DNA of 64,000 nucleotides from Macrosoma leucophasiata (lineage: Eukaryota > Arthropoda > Insecta > Lepidoptera > Hedylidae), in the NCBI GenBank assembly GCA_036365455.1, contig JAWQUS010000007.1, positions 15,516,001-15,580,000 of the forward strand, in the 5' to 3' direction. A model generated the notes under the pieces. The model had not been told where the DNA came from. It made no database searches and was given only the letters and a program-made list of their open reading frames with translations. Numbering within the stretch: the stretch's first letter is position 1; each line of letters opens with the position of its first letter. A program made the position numbers and the translations under genes. Positions 44,648-55,736 of this stretch are shown one piece after another.

Positions 44648-45008
44648 AAGTAAATAGAGAGTATCATGTTAGGTTCGGTCTACACATGGTTTGTTAACAA
44701 GGTCTGAAATAATTATATCAGAGTAGAGTATAAAGTTTCGGATCGATGTTAAAATATTTATATACAACATGTAACGGGAATAAAGCACACTCTCTAACGC
44801 CCCGATTTGAAAATCGAGTTATAATCATAATACAAGAACTGAAATGACATGTTTATGTATTTAATATTTTTTATTTAAGAAATAAGTTGTCTACAAACAG
44901 TATGTACACTCTATGCATACTTAACCTACCTCTACCTACGGCTGCACATAAACCACAAACCTACTTACACATGCACACTGTTGCAATGTGATGTAGCGTA
45001 ACCCTTAT

Positions 45009-45350
45009 TTAACACTCGCTAGTAATAAGATTATTTTCAACTATTTTATTTCTTAAATTATTATTTTTAATAAAAAGCACGTCTTAACGAGTTCTAATTG
45101 TAATGAATTTTGGGACAAAATATTACCTATATCAAAAATGCCTGAAATCGATTCGCTTATCGATTCAGAACAAACTAGTTTCGGGTTGTACATTTAATCA
45201 TGTTACACGTTGTTTACTATATTATTTCGCATTAAGACATGCTTGTGAAACACATGTTCGAGTCTCGCCTGAAGTCAAATTTTTCTTTCCATTTTTCTTA
45301 AAAATAAATATGTTACACGTTGTATATTAAATGTGCACAACGTAAAAATA
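45009..45350 (+). repeat. Dispersed repeat sharing modules with 56.4-56.7 kb
   Basis: 'acactcgctagtaa', 'gcacgtcttaacgag', 'ttgggacaaaatatta', 'aatgcctgaaatcgat' and 'gttacacgttgt' occur in order here and at 56380-56720. A family Y SINE is inserted at 45214-45309. Confidence 0.6.
45200..45323 (+). mobile_element. Family Y SINE insertion with 14-bp target duplication and inverted 5' part
   Basis: ATGTTACACGTTGT occurs at 45200-45213 and 45310-45323. The 96-bp insert has the 3' half of the tRNA-Tyr-like unit ('gttcgagtctcgcctgaag') plus 'tcaaatttttctttcc' and an A-rich tail. Its left 36 bp ('attatttcgcattaagac'...'gcttgtgaaa') is the family's 5' region in inverted orientation relative to 8577-9186. 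This is the pattern left by twin priming. Confidence 0.8.
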
Positions 45351-45365
45351 TTATTATATCCCTTT

Positions 45366-45652
45366 AGTCTCGGACGTCGAAACGCTGCGATCCCACCGTT
45401 CGCTAGTGGAGGAGAATTCTTCCGCTAGTGCAGTCATCCAACGGAACAATGGCGGTCAAACCATTCGAATCGAGCGGTATTAAATGCAAAAACGACGGAT
45501 GGGCAGCAATATCAAGCGATAAAACTACTGCCACTGCGATCGACAATTCGCTTAACGAGTGATTAAGACCCTGTTGTTAGCATCTTTGAGGAGGGTTTTT
45601 TGTACAACAGTGAATGTCTTTCGACAGAAGTGACGTATGATGATGATGATCC
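45366..45652 (+). repeat. LINE-tail-like repeat, copy 2, with (GAT)n end
   Basis: Shares 'ttcttccgctagtg' and 'ggcggtcaaaccattc' with 3026-3268. Ends 'atgtctttcgacagaagtg' and (ATG)4. Confidence 0.6.
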
Positions 45653-46266
45653 TTTAGTCCCTTTACTAGTAAGATGCCGAGGCTTCCGATTTCATATAAG
45701 CTAGTAAAATCTCTCTACTCTTATTTACAAAACACAACATCACCAAAATGTATTTGAATAATCAAATTTATTGTATTTCATTCTAACGGAAATGTAAAGT
45801 TTCTTGGGAAACGTAAGGAAAAACTGAAAGGTCATAAAAAAATCAGTTGTATTAATTTTATTATTTTCACTGATCATAAATGTCTTGAGCGACTCGTTAA
45901 GAACAAAAATTAACTTTGTTTTTGTTCGAAAACTTCTTAGATTTGGATCCAAAAAGAAACGGAATAAAATACATATTGATAAACGTAATATTATGCAGAT
46001 TAATACAGTAATAATATTTAAAGCTAGTCGTATTTTTAAAGAGGTTGAATTATATATCAGTTATGTCCTGTAGTTATACGAGCATAAAAGGATTCTCGAT
46101 AAAAAAATATAGCATTCTAATAATTCCTATTATAGCTATTAATCATTGAAAGCTCATTTTATTATGCCATCACAGCCTTTTATTATGGCAAATAATAATC
46201 TTCATTTAGTAACTTTACTTGTTTCTGAATATACCATTCTGATATATACCTGTTTTATTTGTGATA

Positions 46267-46578
46267 CTAGCTGTGCCCGCGACTTCGTCCCTGTGAGAAT
46301 TTGTGATTTGTCAGGACCTACCCGGACGAAGTCGTGGGTGCACCTAGTACAAAAGGAGCCTAAGTTACGCCTTATTACATAAGCTATATGACAGTGAAAG
46401 TCCCGTCAAAATCGGTCTAGCCGTTCGCGAGATTAGCCAGAACAAACAGACAGACAGACAAAAATAGTAAAAAATGTTGTTTTGATATATGTACCGTGTA
46501 TACATACATATGCATTTAGTAAAAAGCGGTTATTTTTATATTACAAACAGACACTCCAATTTTATTTATTTGTATAGA
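46267..46578 (-). mobile_element. Helitron-like HelD, complete
   Basis: Minus strand TCTATACAAATAAATAAAAT to CTAG. The last 81 bp (46267-46347) are a foldback: 'CTAGctgtgcccgcgacttc' and 'gaagtcgtgggtgcacCTAG'. 312 bp. Confidence 0.75.
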
Positions 46579-46584
46579 TTGATT

Positions 46585-47261
46585 ATGGAAGGTAATATAC
46601 AACATAAGACCTAAAAATTCTGTTAAAATTTTAAGCGTCTACTTGCTACCGTTATTATTATCGAACAAAAAATATACGAAAAAAAAACACGTTTATTGAA
46701 TCCCCCCTTGGACCCCTTAACATTTTCATTTTCTTATTTTTAGTAATTAATTTTGTCTTTATAGTGGTATCAGAAATACATAATTTGTGAAAATGTTAGC
46801 TTTCTAGCTATCACTATTTATGAGATACAGGCTGGTGATAGACAGACGGACAGACAGACGGACAGCGGAGGATTAGTAATCCTTTGTTTCGTTCGTTCGT
46901 CGTTTTTACCTTTTAGATACGAAACCCTCTAAAAGATAGAACTAAGATACAGAATAGCTTTAAAATTTTTCGATATGATTCTTTAAGTTGACATAACTTT
47001 TTGATTTCTGAACCGATTTACATGAAACAAACACTAAATGTTAAGTGGAACTTACCACAATATATTAGTGTAATATATATATTAGTGTAATAAACCACAG
47101 ATCGAATAAGCCGTTTCTGATATTAGCGTGCACAAACACACAGACAAACAGACATTTTCCCAGGATAAAAAGTACCCAGTGTTGTGCGCCAAAGGTTAAA
47201 GTATAATCATACCAAGTTTCATTGTAATGGGACCGGTAGTTTTTCTGTGATGCTTGAACAA

Positions 47262-47296
<35 letters not shown>

Positions 47297-47375
47297 AAAA
47301 AATTTCTAATCACATATTTGGGTTCGGTATCGATCTAGTAACATCCCCTGGAATTTATTTTTTCAATATTTTTAA
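46585..47375 (-). mobile_element. Composite Helitron-like HelF copy
   Basis: Aligns along its length with 58910-59690 (opposite orientation) and 60755-61568. Modules: 'ggtaatatacaacataag', 'ctagctatcactatttatga', a (GACA)n run, 'taccttttag..acg', 'gtgcgccaaaggtta', 'catcccctgg'. The TC end is not reached. Confidence 0.7.
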
Positions 47376-47704
47376 TGATAATATAATTTGATATCATTTA
47401 AAACCCAATCTGATAAAATTAAAAAAAAACTTTAATTCCTTAATTTAGATCAAATTTTTTTTTTAGTTATTGTACTCTAAAAAACCAGGCCATTTACCTA
47501 ACGTCAACTTATTATTGTTATTCACGATAATAATTTATAAACAGAGTCTATTATATCAGTATCTACAAGACTCAATCTTTACAAATAATAAATTCATACA
47601 GAAGCAGATACCTAACATTCCATGTTTTTGCTTTTATTTTACATAATTGTGTAGTTTTTGTTTCACTCACTCAATCGCAAAAATAATGCTCTCGCTCACA
47701 CATA

Positions 47705-47899
47705 ATGCAAAAAAATTCAAAATTTTCCGCTCTTCAAAATCAAGTCAATGTTCAATTATTTCCATTGTCTGTACTAATTTTATGTGGATGGCTGATATCT
47801 TGTTTGGCGCAAAGCAATTGGTGTCCAAACCACGCAACCGGCTTCCCCGGGGAACATAACCGTATATTGAAGCGGACTGTTAGGCTACCAGCCAACTAA
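47705..47899 (+). CDS. Hypothetical small secreted-peptide-like ORF
   Basis: 64 residues. Residues about 17-36 form a hydrophobic stretch (VQLFPLSVLILCGWLISC) followed by LAQSNWCPNHATGFPG and a dibasic KR, which looks like a signal peptide and short mature part. No homologue is recognised, there is no upstream support, and chance is a real alternative. Confidence 0.15.
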   Translation: MQKNSKFSALQNQVNVQLFPLSVLILCGWLISCLAQSNWCPNHATGFPGEHNRILKRTVRLPAN

Positions 47900-48106
47900 T
47901 TTTAACTTTTTAAATTCTAGACTAATGTAAGCTGTGCAGACACAAAAAGCAAGTTTACATTTGGATACCCTGTCCTAGTTTGTGTTTTAGCTTTGTGAAT
48001 CGATATGGACAATGGCTTGAGCAGATGCATAAATTTAAGTTTTTTTTACAATTAAATGCGGAATGTACTGTACAGAAATTAAAGATTAAATTAAAAGGAA
48101 ACATTT

Positions 48107-48175
48107 CGAGCATGGATCAACCCTGTGATCTCAGGAGAACATGTCCAGTCGCTTTACCGTAACCTACCGAAGTCA
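48107..48175 (-). tRNA. tRNA-like fragment (family Y related), minus copy
   Basis: Minus strand: 'gacttcggtaggttacgg', 'taaagcgactggac', 'gatcacagggttgatcc'. The 3' acceptor is lost; a pseudogene or SINE head. Confidence 0.45.
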
Positions 48176-48267
48176 AATCGCTATTAATTAGTTATCAATG
48201 GATGTCGTTTACCAATACCGTAATCAGTTAAATCAAAAGGGAAAAGAGAATTCGACACTTGGATGTA

Positions 48268-48342
48268 AGGCTTCGTTACCTTAGGAAGCTGAGTGATAAA
48301 GCGGCTGGACTGGTTATCCTGAGGTCACAGGTTCGACCCTGT
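48268..48342 (+). tRNA. tRNA-like sequence (family Y related), plus copy
   Basis: 'ggcttcg' at the start pairs with 'cgaagtc' at the end. It holds 'taaagcggctggac' and T-arm ACAGGTTCGACCCTGT (intact B box), then a T-run at 48353 that could end Pol III transcription. An inverted relative lies about 100 bp upstream. More likely SINE head than tRNA, since the D-arm and anticodon arm are irregular. Confidence 0.5.
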
Positions 48343-49063
48343 CCGAAGTCAAGTTTTTTTTTTCATGTTTTCTTTAATTTCTAAACTCACTCGCGTGTTA
48401 TTGCGAAAAAATATAAATATTTCTTGAAGGTTCTATAAAGAATTCACTCAAATGCAATATTCGGAAAAAATGATAGAAGTACAACTGAGAGGGACATTTT
48501 CAAAATACACCATACAATGTATTGCCTACTATTGTTATAATAACATCTGTATTTCCTACAATTCTGGTCTACAATAAACAATATTCTATTCTATTCTACA
48601 AAAAAATGTTTATTCCAATGCGTGTGTAATACGGGTATTCATAATTTAAGCCTTGAAAAACATTAAAATTTTTGTGGTTGCTGTACCTTTTCAGGGACCC
48701 GCCGATAAAAACAATGGTGCACAAACTTTTTCACCTCTACCTTTTATTATCTGCATACATTAAGGCTCATGAATAGGGAGTGTGAGTACATTATTCAAAA
48801 CAATTAGAACCCGTCCCTTTTAGTGGGCCGTTAACCAAACCACGGTGCTCGGGATCTGTCATAATTTTATTATGCATAAAAACCGCTGCAAACTGTTCTT
48901 TTAAATAATTACCATGTAGTGTAACCTGTAACCTTTATGCTATACTAGGTACGTTTCAAAAATAGACATCTAAAAAACATTGTTGCAAAAAACTAAAAAA
49001 AATGGAGTTTCTTGCACAGTGTTTCTTTTTTTGGACTACAAATAAACTTGTTTTTATATGTTA

Positions 49064-49252
49064 CTAGCTGTCCCGGCGTCGAAATAAAGTGTCAAAGTGG
49101 TTTTTACTGCTTCCCTTCAATTTCTTCATATTTTCTTACCTTTCAAACTTTCCCTGGACTTCCAAAAATCATTCAATACCAAATCGGCCCAGCCTGTTTC
49201 GAGTTTTAGCGAGACTAACGAACAGCAATTGATTTTTATATATATAGTTAAG
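49064..49252 (-). mobile_element. Helitron-like HelS-type
   Basis: Minus strand: 'atatataaaaatcaattgc', 'gttcgttagtctcgctaaa', 'ctgggccgatttggta', ending 'gccgggacagCTAG' then T. Confidence 0.7.
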
Positions 49253-49257
49253 ATAGA

Positions 49258-49347
49258 TAGATGGGGGTATCAAGCAGTCATGCAGTTCACATGGGCGACA
49301 ACTGCTGTCTAGGCATATAAAGAAAATCCAGAGGTCAAAATTCAGAT
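49258..49347 (-). mobile_element. Family X 3' fragment, decayed
   Basis: 'atgcagttcacat', 'ctgctgtctaggcat', 'agaggtcaaaattcagat'. Confidence 0.5.
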
Positions 49348-49559
49348 TAAAGATAAAAAACTGTGAAACAACCTCGAGTTTGGGAAGTTATTTAAATATC
49401 TATTAAATAAAAGATGGGCGGAATGGATGGGTACACACCCATCATTTTAAAAAATACATAAGTACATCATTATTTTACAGAGATTCTCTTCATATGTGTA
49501 TTTTAAGTGTAAATAAATAAAAAATATGCAATTTCGCTCACACTAAGACACGACCAGGA

Positions 49560-49650
49560 TTACCATATTTAATTACTAATGACCACGCCGAAGACGTCAC
49601 AAGCGTAATCTAGAATTGTTATATTGTAAGCTTTAACTTTAAAATATGCA
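49560..49650 (+). repeat. Possible relic of the 31.7-kb piggyBac-type MITE
   Basis: 'gaccacgccga' and 'gcgtaatctagaattgtt' resemble 31791-31825 ('gaccacgccga', 'gcgtaatgtagaattgtt'). Confidence 0.4.
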
Positions 49651-50150
49651 AATAAATCTATTCCAACTTCTATAGTGCAATTATAAATTCCATAATGGTT
49701 AAATTTCCGCATAAATAAAGGGCGTTTCAATAAAAACTTCGTCCTCCGTCCTTAATAAAGTCTTCTATCGAACGGACTTGTAACATTTGCACACGAAATC
49801 AGCTAAACTTTGAAAAAACCATGCAAAACGATCATAAATTTTAGGGGAGACCCGAGACTGGTGAAGCGAATTCTTATCTTTATGTACCCAATTCAAGGTA
49901 TTCAGATCCCGGCATTAATAGAACCAAGAAAAAAATTCTATGCATGCGATGGTAAAAAATATGATATAAAATTGCAGACCTATTTATTTTCCTTGCCATT
50001 GTGCGGATAGGTATTCGTTTTTTGGTTATCATATTCGGTGAATTTAAGTATTTATTACTTAAAGATGCTGTTCTTTTACATTACATTGTATTTTTTTGTT
50101 TCTAAACGATGTTTACATTTGTATATACATTTTTTATCCTGATATATCTA

Positions 50151-50349
50151 CGTAACTTCATGCCTGTAATCCCCGAAGGGGTTGGCTGAGGTAAACGCAT
50201 GCATCAAGCATACATGCAAACACCCACGGTTCGCCGGTTACGTTTTTGGCACATGTAACAAGTGGCGAGCCTGTTGACATCTCCGGGCACATTACCAAAC
50301 AGAGAGAAAAAAGTAGTAGTGGCCTGCTTCCACTAGGCTACCGAGGCAG
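50151..50349 (-). mobile_element. T1 SINE, internally deleted
   Basis: Tail, body and A-box part of the head are present ('gtagcctagtggaagcagg' on minus), but the B box and adjoining 80-90 bp are deleted and replaced by 'agagagaaaaaag'. Confidence 0.8.
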
Positions 50350-50368
50350 TTTACCAATTATATACTTA

Positions 50369-50514
50369 CCCCCTTATTCATAAACGTACATAAGATACGT
50401 TTTAGCTATAGAATGCTTTGTCTTTGTCAGTTGCATTGTCAAATGTGCAGGATAGAAAAGGATAAAGGAGAGATTAGCAACACTTTAGCTAAAATACGAT
50501 TGTGAATAAGGGGG
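50369..50514. mobile_element. 146-bp MITE
   Basis: Ends CCCCCTTATTCATAA / TTGTGAATAAGGGGG, flanked by TTA on both sides. An outer inverted pair, 'accaattatatact' (50353-50366) and 'agtatataattggt' (50558-50571), encloses it, suggesting it landed inside another small foldback. Confidence 0.75.
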
Positions 50515-50825
50515 TTAAAGTTTTGATATACTCGTATATATCTAAACTTCAAGTACAAGTATATAATTGGTGAGTGAAATATAAATTATTGTAAAACCTC
50601 GCAAACCTCGCTTCAAGCGGACTGAACGCGGACAAGCTTATATTGAATTCTTTTTGGTGGTCAGGATCATAGTTGTTGCATAAAGAAACTTCATCGTGGC
50701 TGATTTGTCTGTACATAACAGTCATTTAGAATATTTAATAATTCAATAAATTGGTGATTTTACGAGTATGATGAAGAGAGTGATGAATATGAAAGAGTGA
50801 CTCTTCAGGAGTGTAAACACGTATT

Positions 50826-50882
50826 TGAGATATTTGGCGCTCCACGCTCTCTGCCTACTCCGTGAAGGCCTTAGCGTTAAAA
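50826..50882 (+). mobile_element. SINE tail, T1-related subfamily
   Basis: 'tggcgctccacgctctctgc' and 'tactccgtgaaggccttagcg', matching 18150-18206. Confidence 0.5.
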
Positions 50883-51319
50883 AACACATACTGTAAGTGA
50901 TTATTATATTTTATCTAATGTTTTTTTTTTCAAACTTTACCACTGCACTGCCTCATTACGCTGAAGTGTAAACATAATATATTCATGTTTGTGAGTCTGT
51001 GAGTCTCTTTTACAACATTAATTAATCATTAATTAAATAGACACATTTCCAAATACCTTGGATCCCACTCTGAATCTACCTCACTCTCGATCAGAATATC
51101 AAATCCAGTATGTGCTACCACGGCCTCCTACCACTGAAGCAGTTGAAAAATATTATTTTACCGTCTTAGACACCTTATATTAATACAGACGCGTTTATGA
51201 TCCGTGAAATTAATATGGATATCATATTTAAAGCGCTGTAATTTTTCATTGCATTAAATTAGTTTTCTGTGAGAACGGCACTAAAACTTTTCCTCGCAGG
51301 AGAGCTAAAGTAGTGTGAA

Positions 51320-51435
51320 ATGCTCGAGGGCGTAGGCATCTTCGCTTTAACTCATTATCTACCGCTGAATAAAATTATGCATCATTATAGCAGTGACGTC
51401 CAAACTTTATTTGGCAGTAGAGTTTCAGTTATGTA
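51320..51435 (+). mobile_element. Family X relic
   Basis: 'gagggcgtaggcatcttcgc' and 'tctaccgctgaata' match the X head region with many changes. Confidence 0.4.
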
Positions 51436-51726
51436 AATGGCGTATGAACTGACACACGAACAGATTTACGTTGTTCCTAACCAGGTTATCCTTAATAGCA
51501 CTTATATCATAATTTTTAAAAACTTCATTCGGGCAGTTTTTAGAATATAAAATTATCATAAACAAGTTATACTCGCAGCAAAGCGATGTTTTCTTCTCCG
51601 AAATAAAGTAATTAATATTCAACGTCAACTGAAAGTACCCTATAGCTTTTTATGATCTGTGAAATTGATGAAAATAATGTAATGAAATAAAGAGATAGCG
51701 TAATAACTAACACTGAAATGTAATTG

Positions 51727-51979
51727 CTTTGGTAGCCTAGTGGTAGCAGGCCACTAGTACTACGCTGAGATCCTGGGTTCGATGCCCGGGTAGGGGGTTA
51801 TCAGAGATAATGGTGTAAAGTCCTTTATCTCTAGTTCTTTAGGGTTTTTTCCATTTTCTGGCAATTTCCCAGTACCTCGAAGTTTCGCAACCGGCGAATC
51901 GTGGGTGTCTGCATGTATGCTTGAATGCTTGCATTTACCTCTGCCTACCCCTTCGGGGATTACAGGCGTGAAGTTACGT
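51727..51979 (+). mobile_element. T1 tRNA-derived SINE, near full length
   Basis: Head 'ggtagcctagtggtagcagg', B box GGGTTCGATGCCCGGG, body 'tatcagagataatggtgta', tail 'cgaatcgtgggtgtctgc' and CCCCttcGGGG. About 50 bp shorter than the 10461 copy because of a deletion before 'cgcaaccggcg'. An ORF on the minus strand is incidental. Confidence 0.85.
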
Positions 51980-52544
51980 GAAATGTAATATGACAGAGCG
52001 CCTTTTATCGGTAAGATATGGCCGTCTCGAGAAGTGCCGCCTACATAAGTCCGTCCTAAAAAAATAAACACATAATTTTATTGTAGTCCCTGACATCTTT
52101 TTCCATTAAATAAATTATGATTGTAATAAAAAAAGTCATACAAACTCATACTTCAATATGAATAATAATAAAAATATATATTTGAGGGCAGAGCAGCCTT
52201 GTGGCGGGCTGTTAGTAAGTAGTAACAGCACCCACTGGAGTTTACCGAGAGCAGGTACTAAGCTCTGCCTAGTCCGCGTTTGAAAGAATTTTTGAAATCG
52301 ATGGAGTACTTTTTGTGTGAAAACATTACAAACATACATACTAAAAAAACAAATGTTTCCTGTTTTATAATATAAGTATACACAAATAGATTGAGTTATA
52401 AAGTCAGATGGGCTAATAAAGTTCGTATTATTTGCGTATGTCAAAGTAAATATAAATAAACAGCACAAACGCGCGTGACAGGAATGAATAGCTACGTAAT
52501 ATTCACGATGCGAAACACCAACTCTCGAAAGTTTTTTACGCTAA

Positions 52545-53160
52545 AAAATACTAATATATTATTTATATCGGCACAGAATAAAATCCGCGCATATACGTCA
52601 TGCATAAGGCCAATCCTATGCTACGCGAAGCCAGTCTTTTCCCACGCGAATAACAAAACAATCCATAGCTTACAGGTAATCCAAAATCGATTTTTACATA
52701 AATCCATAGGCACGTCTGGGTACGTATGTAACGAAAACCTTCATATCGATGTTAACTTGCCTACAATCCGGCAGTTTATAAAAAGAGCATCATCGGAACC
52801 CGCTTATCAGAGCGGCCGCAACCTGCACTCCTTTTGATCGCGACAAAAGGAGACGTCTAAGGTGCGCCCTAAAAGCGTCGTCCTGCGCCGCGCCTGCCGT
52901 CAACCCCAACCCTAGCACGACCCGCGTGGTCGTTTCCAGTTATCGCCTGATGACTAGAGCGAAAAGTTTAGTCATCAGCCCTAATTGCATATGTCTTATA
53001 TGTCCCTCCGTAACGCTCTAAGCCAACGGGGTCTAACCCACAGGGGTCTCCCTTAGGCAGTTGCGCTAACTTTTATTTTGGCTCTGCCCTCGCAGATTGC
53101 CCGGTGAATTAGATTTGCCGTCTCGAGACGAGCCGCCGTGTCCTCTGTGTAAAAAAACTT
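52545..53160 (+). pseudogene. Jockey-type LINE ORF2 C-terminal remnant
   Basis: The frame ending at 52837 reads NKIRAYTSCIRPILCYAKPV, then HSLQVIQNRFLHKSIG and LPTIRQFIKRAS, the stretch after the RT domain in jockey-clade LINEs (usual form 'YKTCIRPVMTYA...LQ..QN'). A +1 shift after the TGA reopens a frame (DRDKRRRLRCALKA onward) to about 53025, so a frameshift is likely. The RT catalytic part is absent. GC-rich coding bias fades after 53.1 kb. Confidence 0.7.
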
Positions 53161-53177
53161 GTTTATCCATACGTTTA

Positions 53178-53495
53178 TCTATACAAATAAATAAAATTAG
53201 TCTGTTTGTAATATAAAAATAACCGCTTTTTGCTTAATGCATATGTATGTATACACGGTAGGTACATATACCAAAACAACATTTTTTTTTAAATTTTTGT
53301 CTGCCTGTCTGTGTTGTTGTCCTCGCTAATCTCGGGAACGGCGGGACCCATTTTGACGGGACTTTCACTTGCAGATAGCTTATGTAATAAGGAGTAACTT
53401 AGGCTATTTTTATACTAGCTGCGCCCACGACTTCGTCCGGGTAAATACTGAACAATCATAAATTCTCACGCGGATGAAGTCGCGGGCACAACTAG
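53178..53495 (+). mobile_element. Helitron-like HelD, complete
   Basis: TCTATACAAATAAATAAAAT to CTAG then T, with the foldback 3' end at 53415-53495 ('CTAGctgcgcccacgacttc', 'gaagtcgcgggcacaaCTAG'). 318 bp, no insertion. Confidence 0.8.
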
Positions 53496-53829
53496 TTTAC
53501 AATAAACGTCCAAAAATCACTGATTCATATATGCCAACCCAATCGGCCAAACTCAAGTAACGTGTGACCTTGTTTAGTAGGCCGCCGGCGGGCTCCCGAC
53601 GATTGACACCCTAATACAATTTGGCTGTGACCGACGGATAGACAGAAACATGAGTAATCTTATAAGGACACTTTTTCACCTTCAAATACCAACAATAAAA
53701 AAGCAGGATTTTAGCTTTTTTATTATTCATATTTTAATCTTACCTCTGTATACATACTGAACAATAATCATATAAGGATACCCTTTTTCGTTAAATGTAT
53801 TCTAAAACATATTCAATTTACTGTGTATT

Positions 53830-54085
53830 TTAATAATTATGCATCTTAATCCTTCAAAGGCCTTTTACGTGGTCGCCAGAATTACCTGAGAGCGCTCATA
53901 TTATTGTAATACAAGGCATTAGAACCCAAGGTTCGTATGCAAATTAGTGCGTTATAACAACACGTATAGCTTACTCGAGCCTGCGCCGCTGCGGGTTTGA
54001 TAGAGACCACAAACACGGCAGGCAGCCGATACAGAGCTGCGGCGAATGAAAAATTTCGTCGCTATTTTCATTTCGAATATGCGAC
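53830..54085 (+). repeat. 255-bp direct duplication, copy 1
   Basis: Matches 54800-55062 closely: 'aattatgcatctaaatcc'-type start, 'ttaccgagagcg'-like 'acctgagagcg', 'cacggcaggcagccgata'. Not otherwise seen in the window. One single-base indel shifts the minus-strand frame relative to copy 2. Confidence 0.85.
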
Positions 54086-54157
54086 TAAAGTAACTTTATG
54101 TTATTTTATATTTAAATATGGATTACTTATATTTATTAATTATTTGTTTCCATAACC

Positions 54158-54645
54158 TCTTAATTTATATAAATTACGCGATTACGAATTGACTCCTTAA
54201 CTACTTAACCGATTTTGACTGGTGGTAGAGCTCCAGTGATGGAGCTCGCGGCCGCATTACCTAATATACTTGCCGCTAAATGGTAGTGTTCAGCACTACC
54301 GTGTTCCAGTCAGGTGGTAATGTACGGCCCTGTAATTTCCGGCACAGAGGCATAACACCTTAGGCCTCATCAGGAGGGGTAACGCATCTGCATTTTGACC
54401 TTGGCCTTTTTGTTAGGGGTTATAGGCTGCAGTCCTCACTTAACATCAATGTGAACTGCTTGCTTGTTTGCCACTTCTATAACATAAAAAAGTCAAACTT
54501 TGCACACCGTGTTGATCCAACTTGAAAGACAGCCACAAATTGAGATGTGAGCTGGATAGCATTTCAATTTGTGGCGCGCATTTATGGTCGCGATATTATG
54601 TTACTACCTAAATTACACAAGTGCGAAGCCGGTGCGGGCCGCTTG
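54158..54645 (+). mobile_element. Helitron-like HelE split by a family X insertion
   Basis: Begins TCTTAATTTATATAAATTAC, with 'ccttaactacttaaccga', interrupted at 54218-54491, then resumes 'actttgcacaccgtgttgat'. Ends 'gtgcgggccgCTTG', with the final CTAG changed. Compare the 5' module of 61569-62264. Confidence 0.7.
54218..54491 (+). mobile_element. Family X full-length copy (inside HelE)
   Basis: 'actggtggtagagctcc' to 'ataacataaaaaa', lacking about 15 bp after 'gagctcgcgg'. It splits the HelE sequence. Confidence 0.85.
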
Positions 54646-54799
54646 TATCATATGAAATTTTCATTTTTTTTTTTTCAGTATAATGCTTTTTTTTGCGAAC
54701 ACAAACATTAAAGACCACCATGCATTCCAGACAACAAAGCAATCTCACGACACTGACTTCATTATGATCAATAGTAATTTTCAGCGTAGTTCAAGAAGT

Positions 54800-55062
54800 T
54801 ACAAATTATGCATCTAAATCCTTCAAAGGCCTTTTTATGTGTTCACCAGAATTACCTGAGAGCGTTCGTATTATTGTAAAGGTACAGAACAAAGCATTAG
54901 AACCCAAGGTTCGTATGTAAATTAGTGCGTTATAACAACACGTATAGCTTACTAGAGCCTGTGCCGCTGCGGGTTGGATACAGACCACAAACACGGCAGG
55001 CAGCCGATACAGAGCTGCGGCGAATGCAAATTTTGTCGCTATTTTCATTTCGAATAACCTTA
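54800..55062 (+). repeat. 255-bp direct duplication, copy 2
   Basis: Partner of 53830-54085. On minus, an open frame of 97 codons (54806-55099) crosses it, starting near MKIATKFAFAAALYRLPAV; copy 1 is frameshifted, so coding is doubtful. Confidence 0.85.
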
Positions 55063-55451
55063 GCTGAATATACGACAAACGAACTCCTTTAATATTCAAA
55101 ATTAAGTTTGAATTAACGAATAGTTTGCTGATACTTTCAATGTATTATGTTATATTCTTTTTTCAATACTTACTTAATAAGATAAGGAATTCATATAAAA
55201 ATAAGTATGTATAACAAAACAATGAAAACCACAGATATCCACAAAAAATACTCAGCTTTATATGTACCACCACAGCTTATAGCAGTCTTTTTTTAATATT
55301 TATTTGTTTTTATGTTAATTTACACAATGTAATAATAAAATTAAATTAAATTTCATGAGCCATTGTGGTATACTCCTGCTCAATACGTAAATTTCGTAGG
55401 TACTTACATTTCGAGCAACATAACCCATAGATGAGCCATTTGATCGGCTCG

Positions 55452-55601
55452 GTGTGTGACGACCGTTTTAAACGAGGCTCGCAGGTTCGACCCTCGCACC
55501 AGGATAAATGTGGTTTATTCCCGATGTCTATTTGTATGGCCTACAGATCACCCACGACACAGGTTTATACCTTGTTTGTACGGCAGTGACTGTGAGTCGG
55601 T
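55452..55601 (+). mobile_element. T2 SINE, decayed
   Basis: B-box region 'gcaggttcgaccctcgcacc', then 'tatttgtatggcctacag' and 'acccacgacacaggttta'; the head is eroded. Confidence 0.65.
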
Positions 55602-55736
55602 AAACGTACTTTATGAGCCAATCTTATCTTTAATACTTAAATTATAATTCGATTTACATTTCTACATATTATATTGTGCACCTAAGGAGGTATAAATCGC
55701 ATGTTACTTGATTATAGCTTTATGTTTTTATCAACC

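Noticed and set aside
51760..52071. 103-residue minus-strand ORF
   Set aside because: Lies antisense to a T1 SINE; the similar reading in other SINE copies is a by-product.
52136..52468. 110-residue minus-strand ORF
   Set aside because: Phe/Ile-rich translation of AT-rich DNA with no recognisable domain; adjacent LINE remnant is on the other strand.
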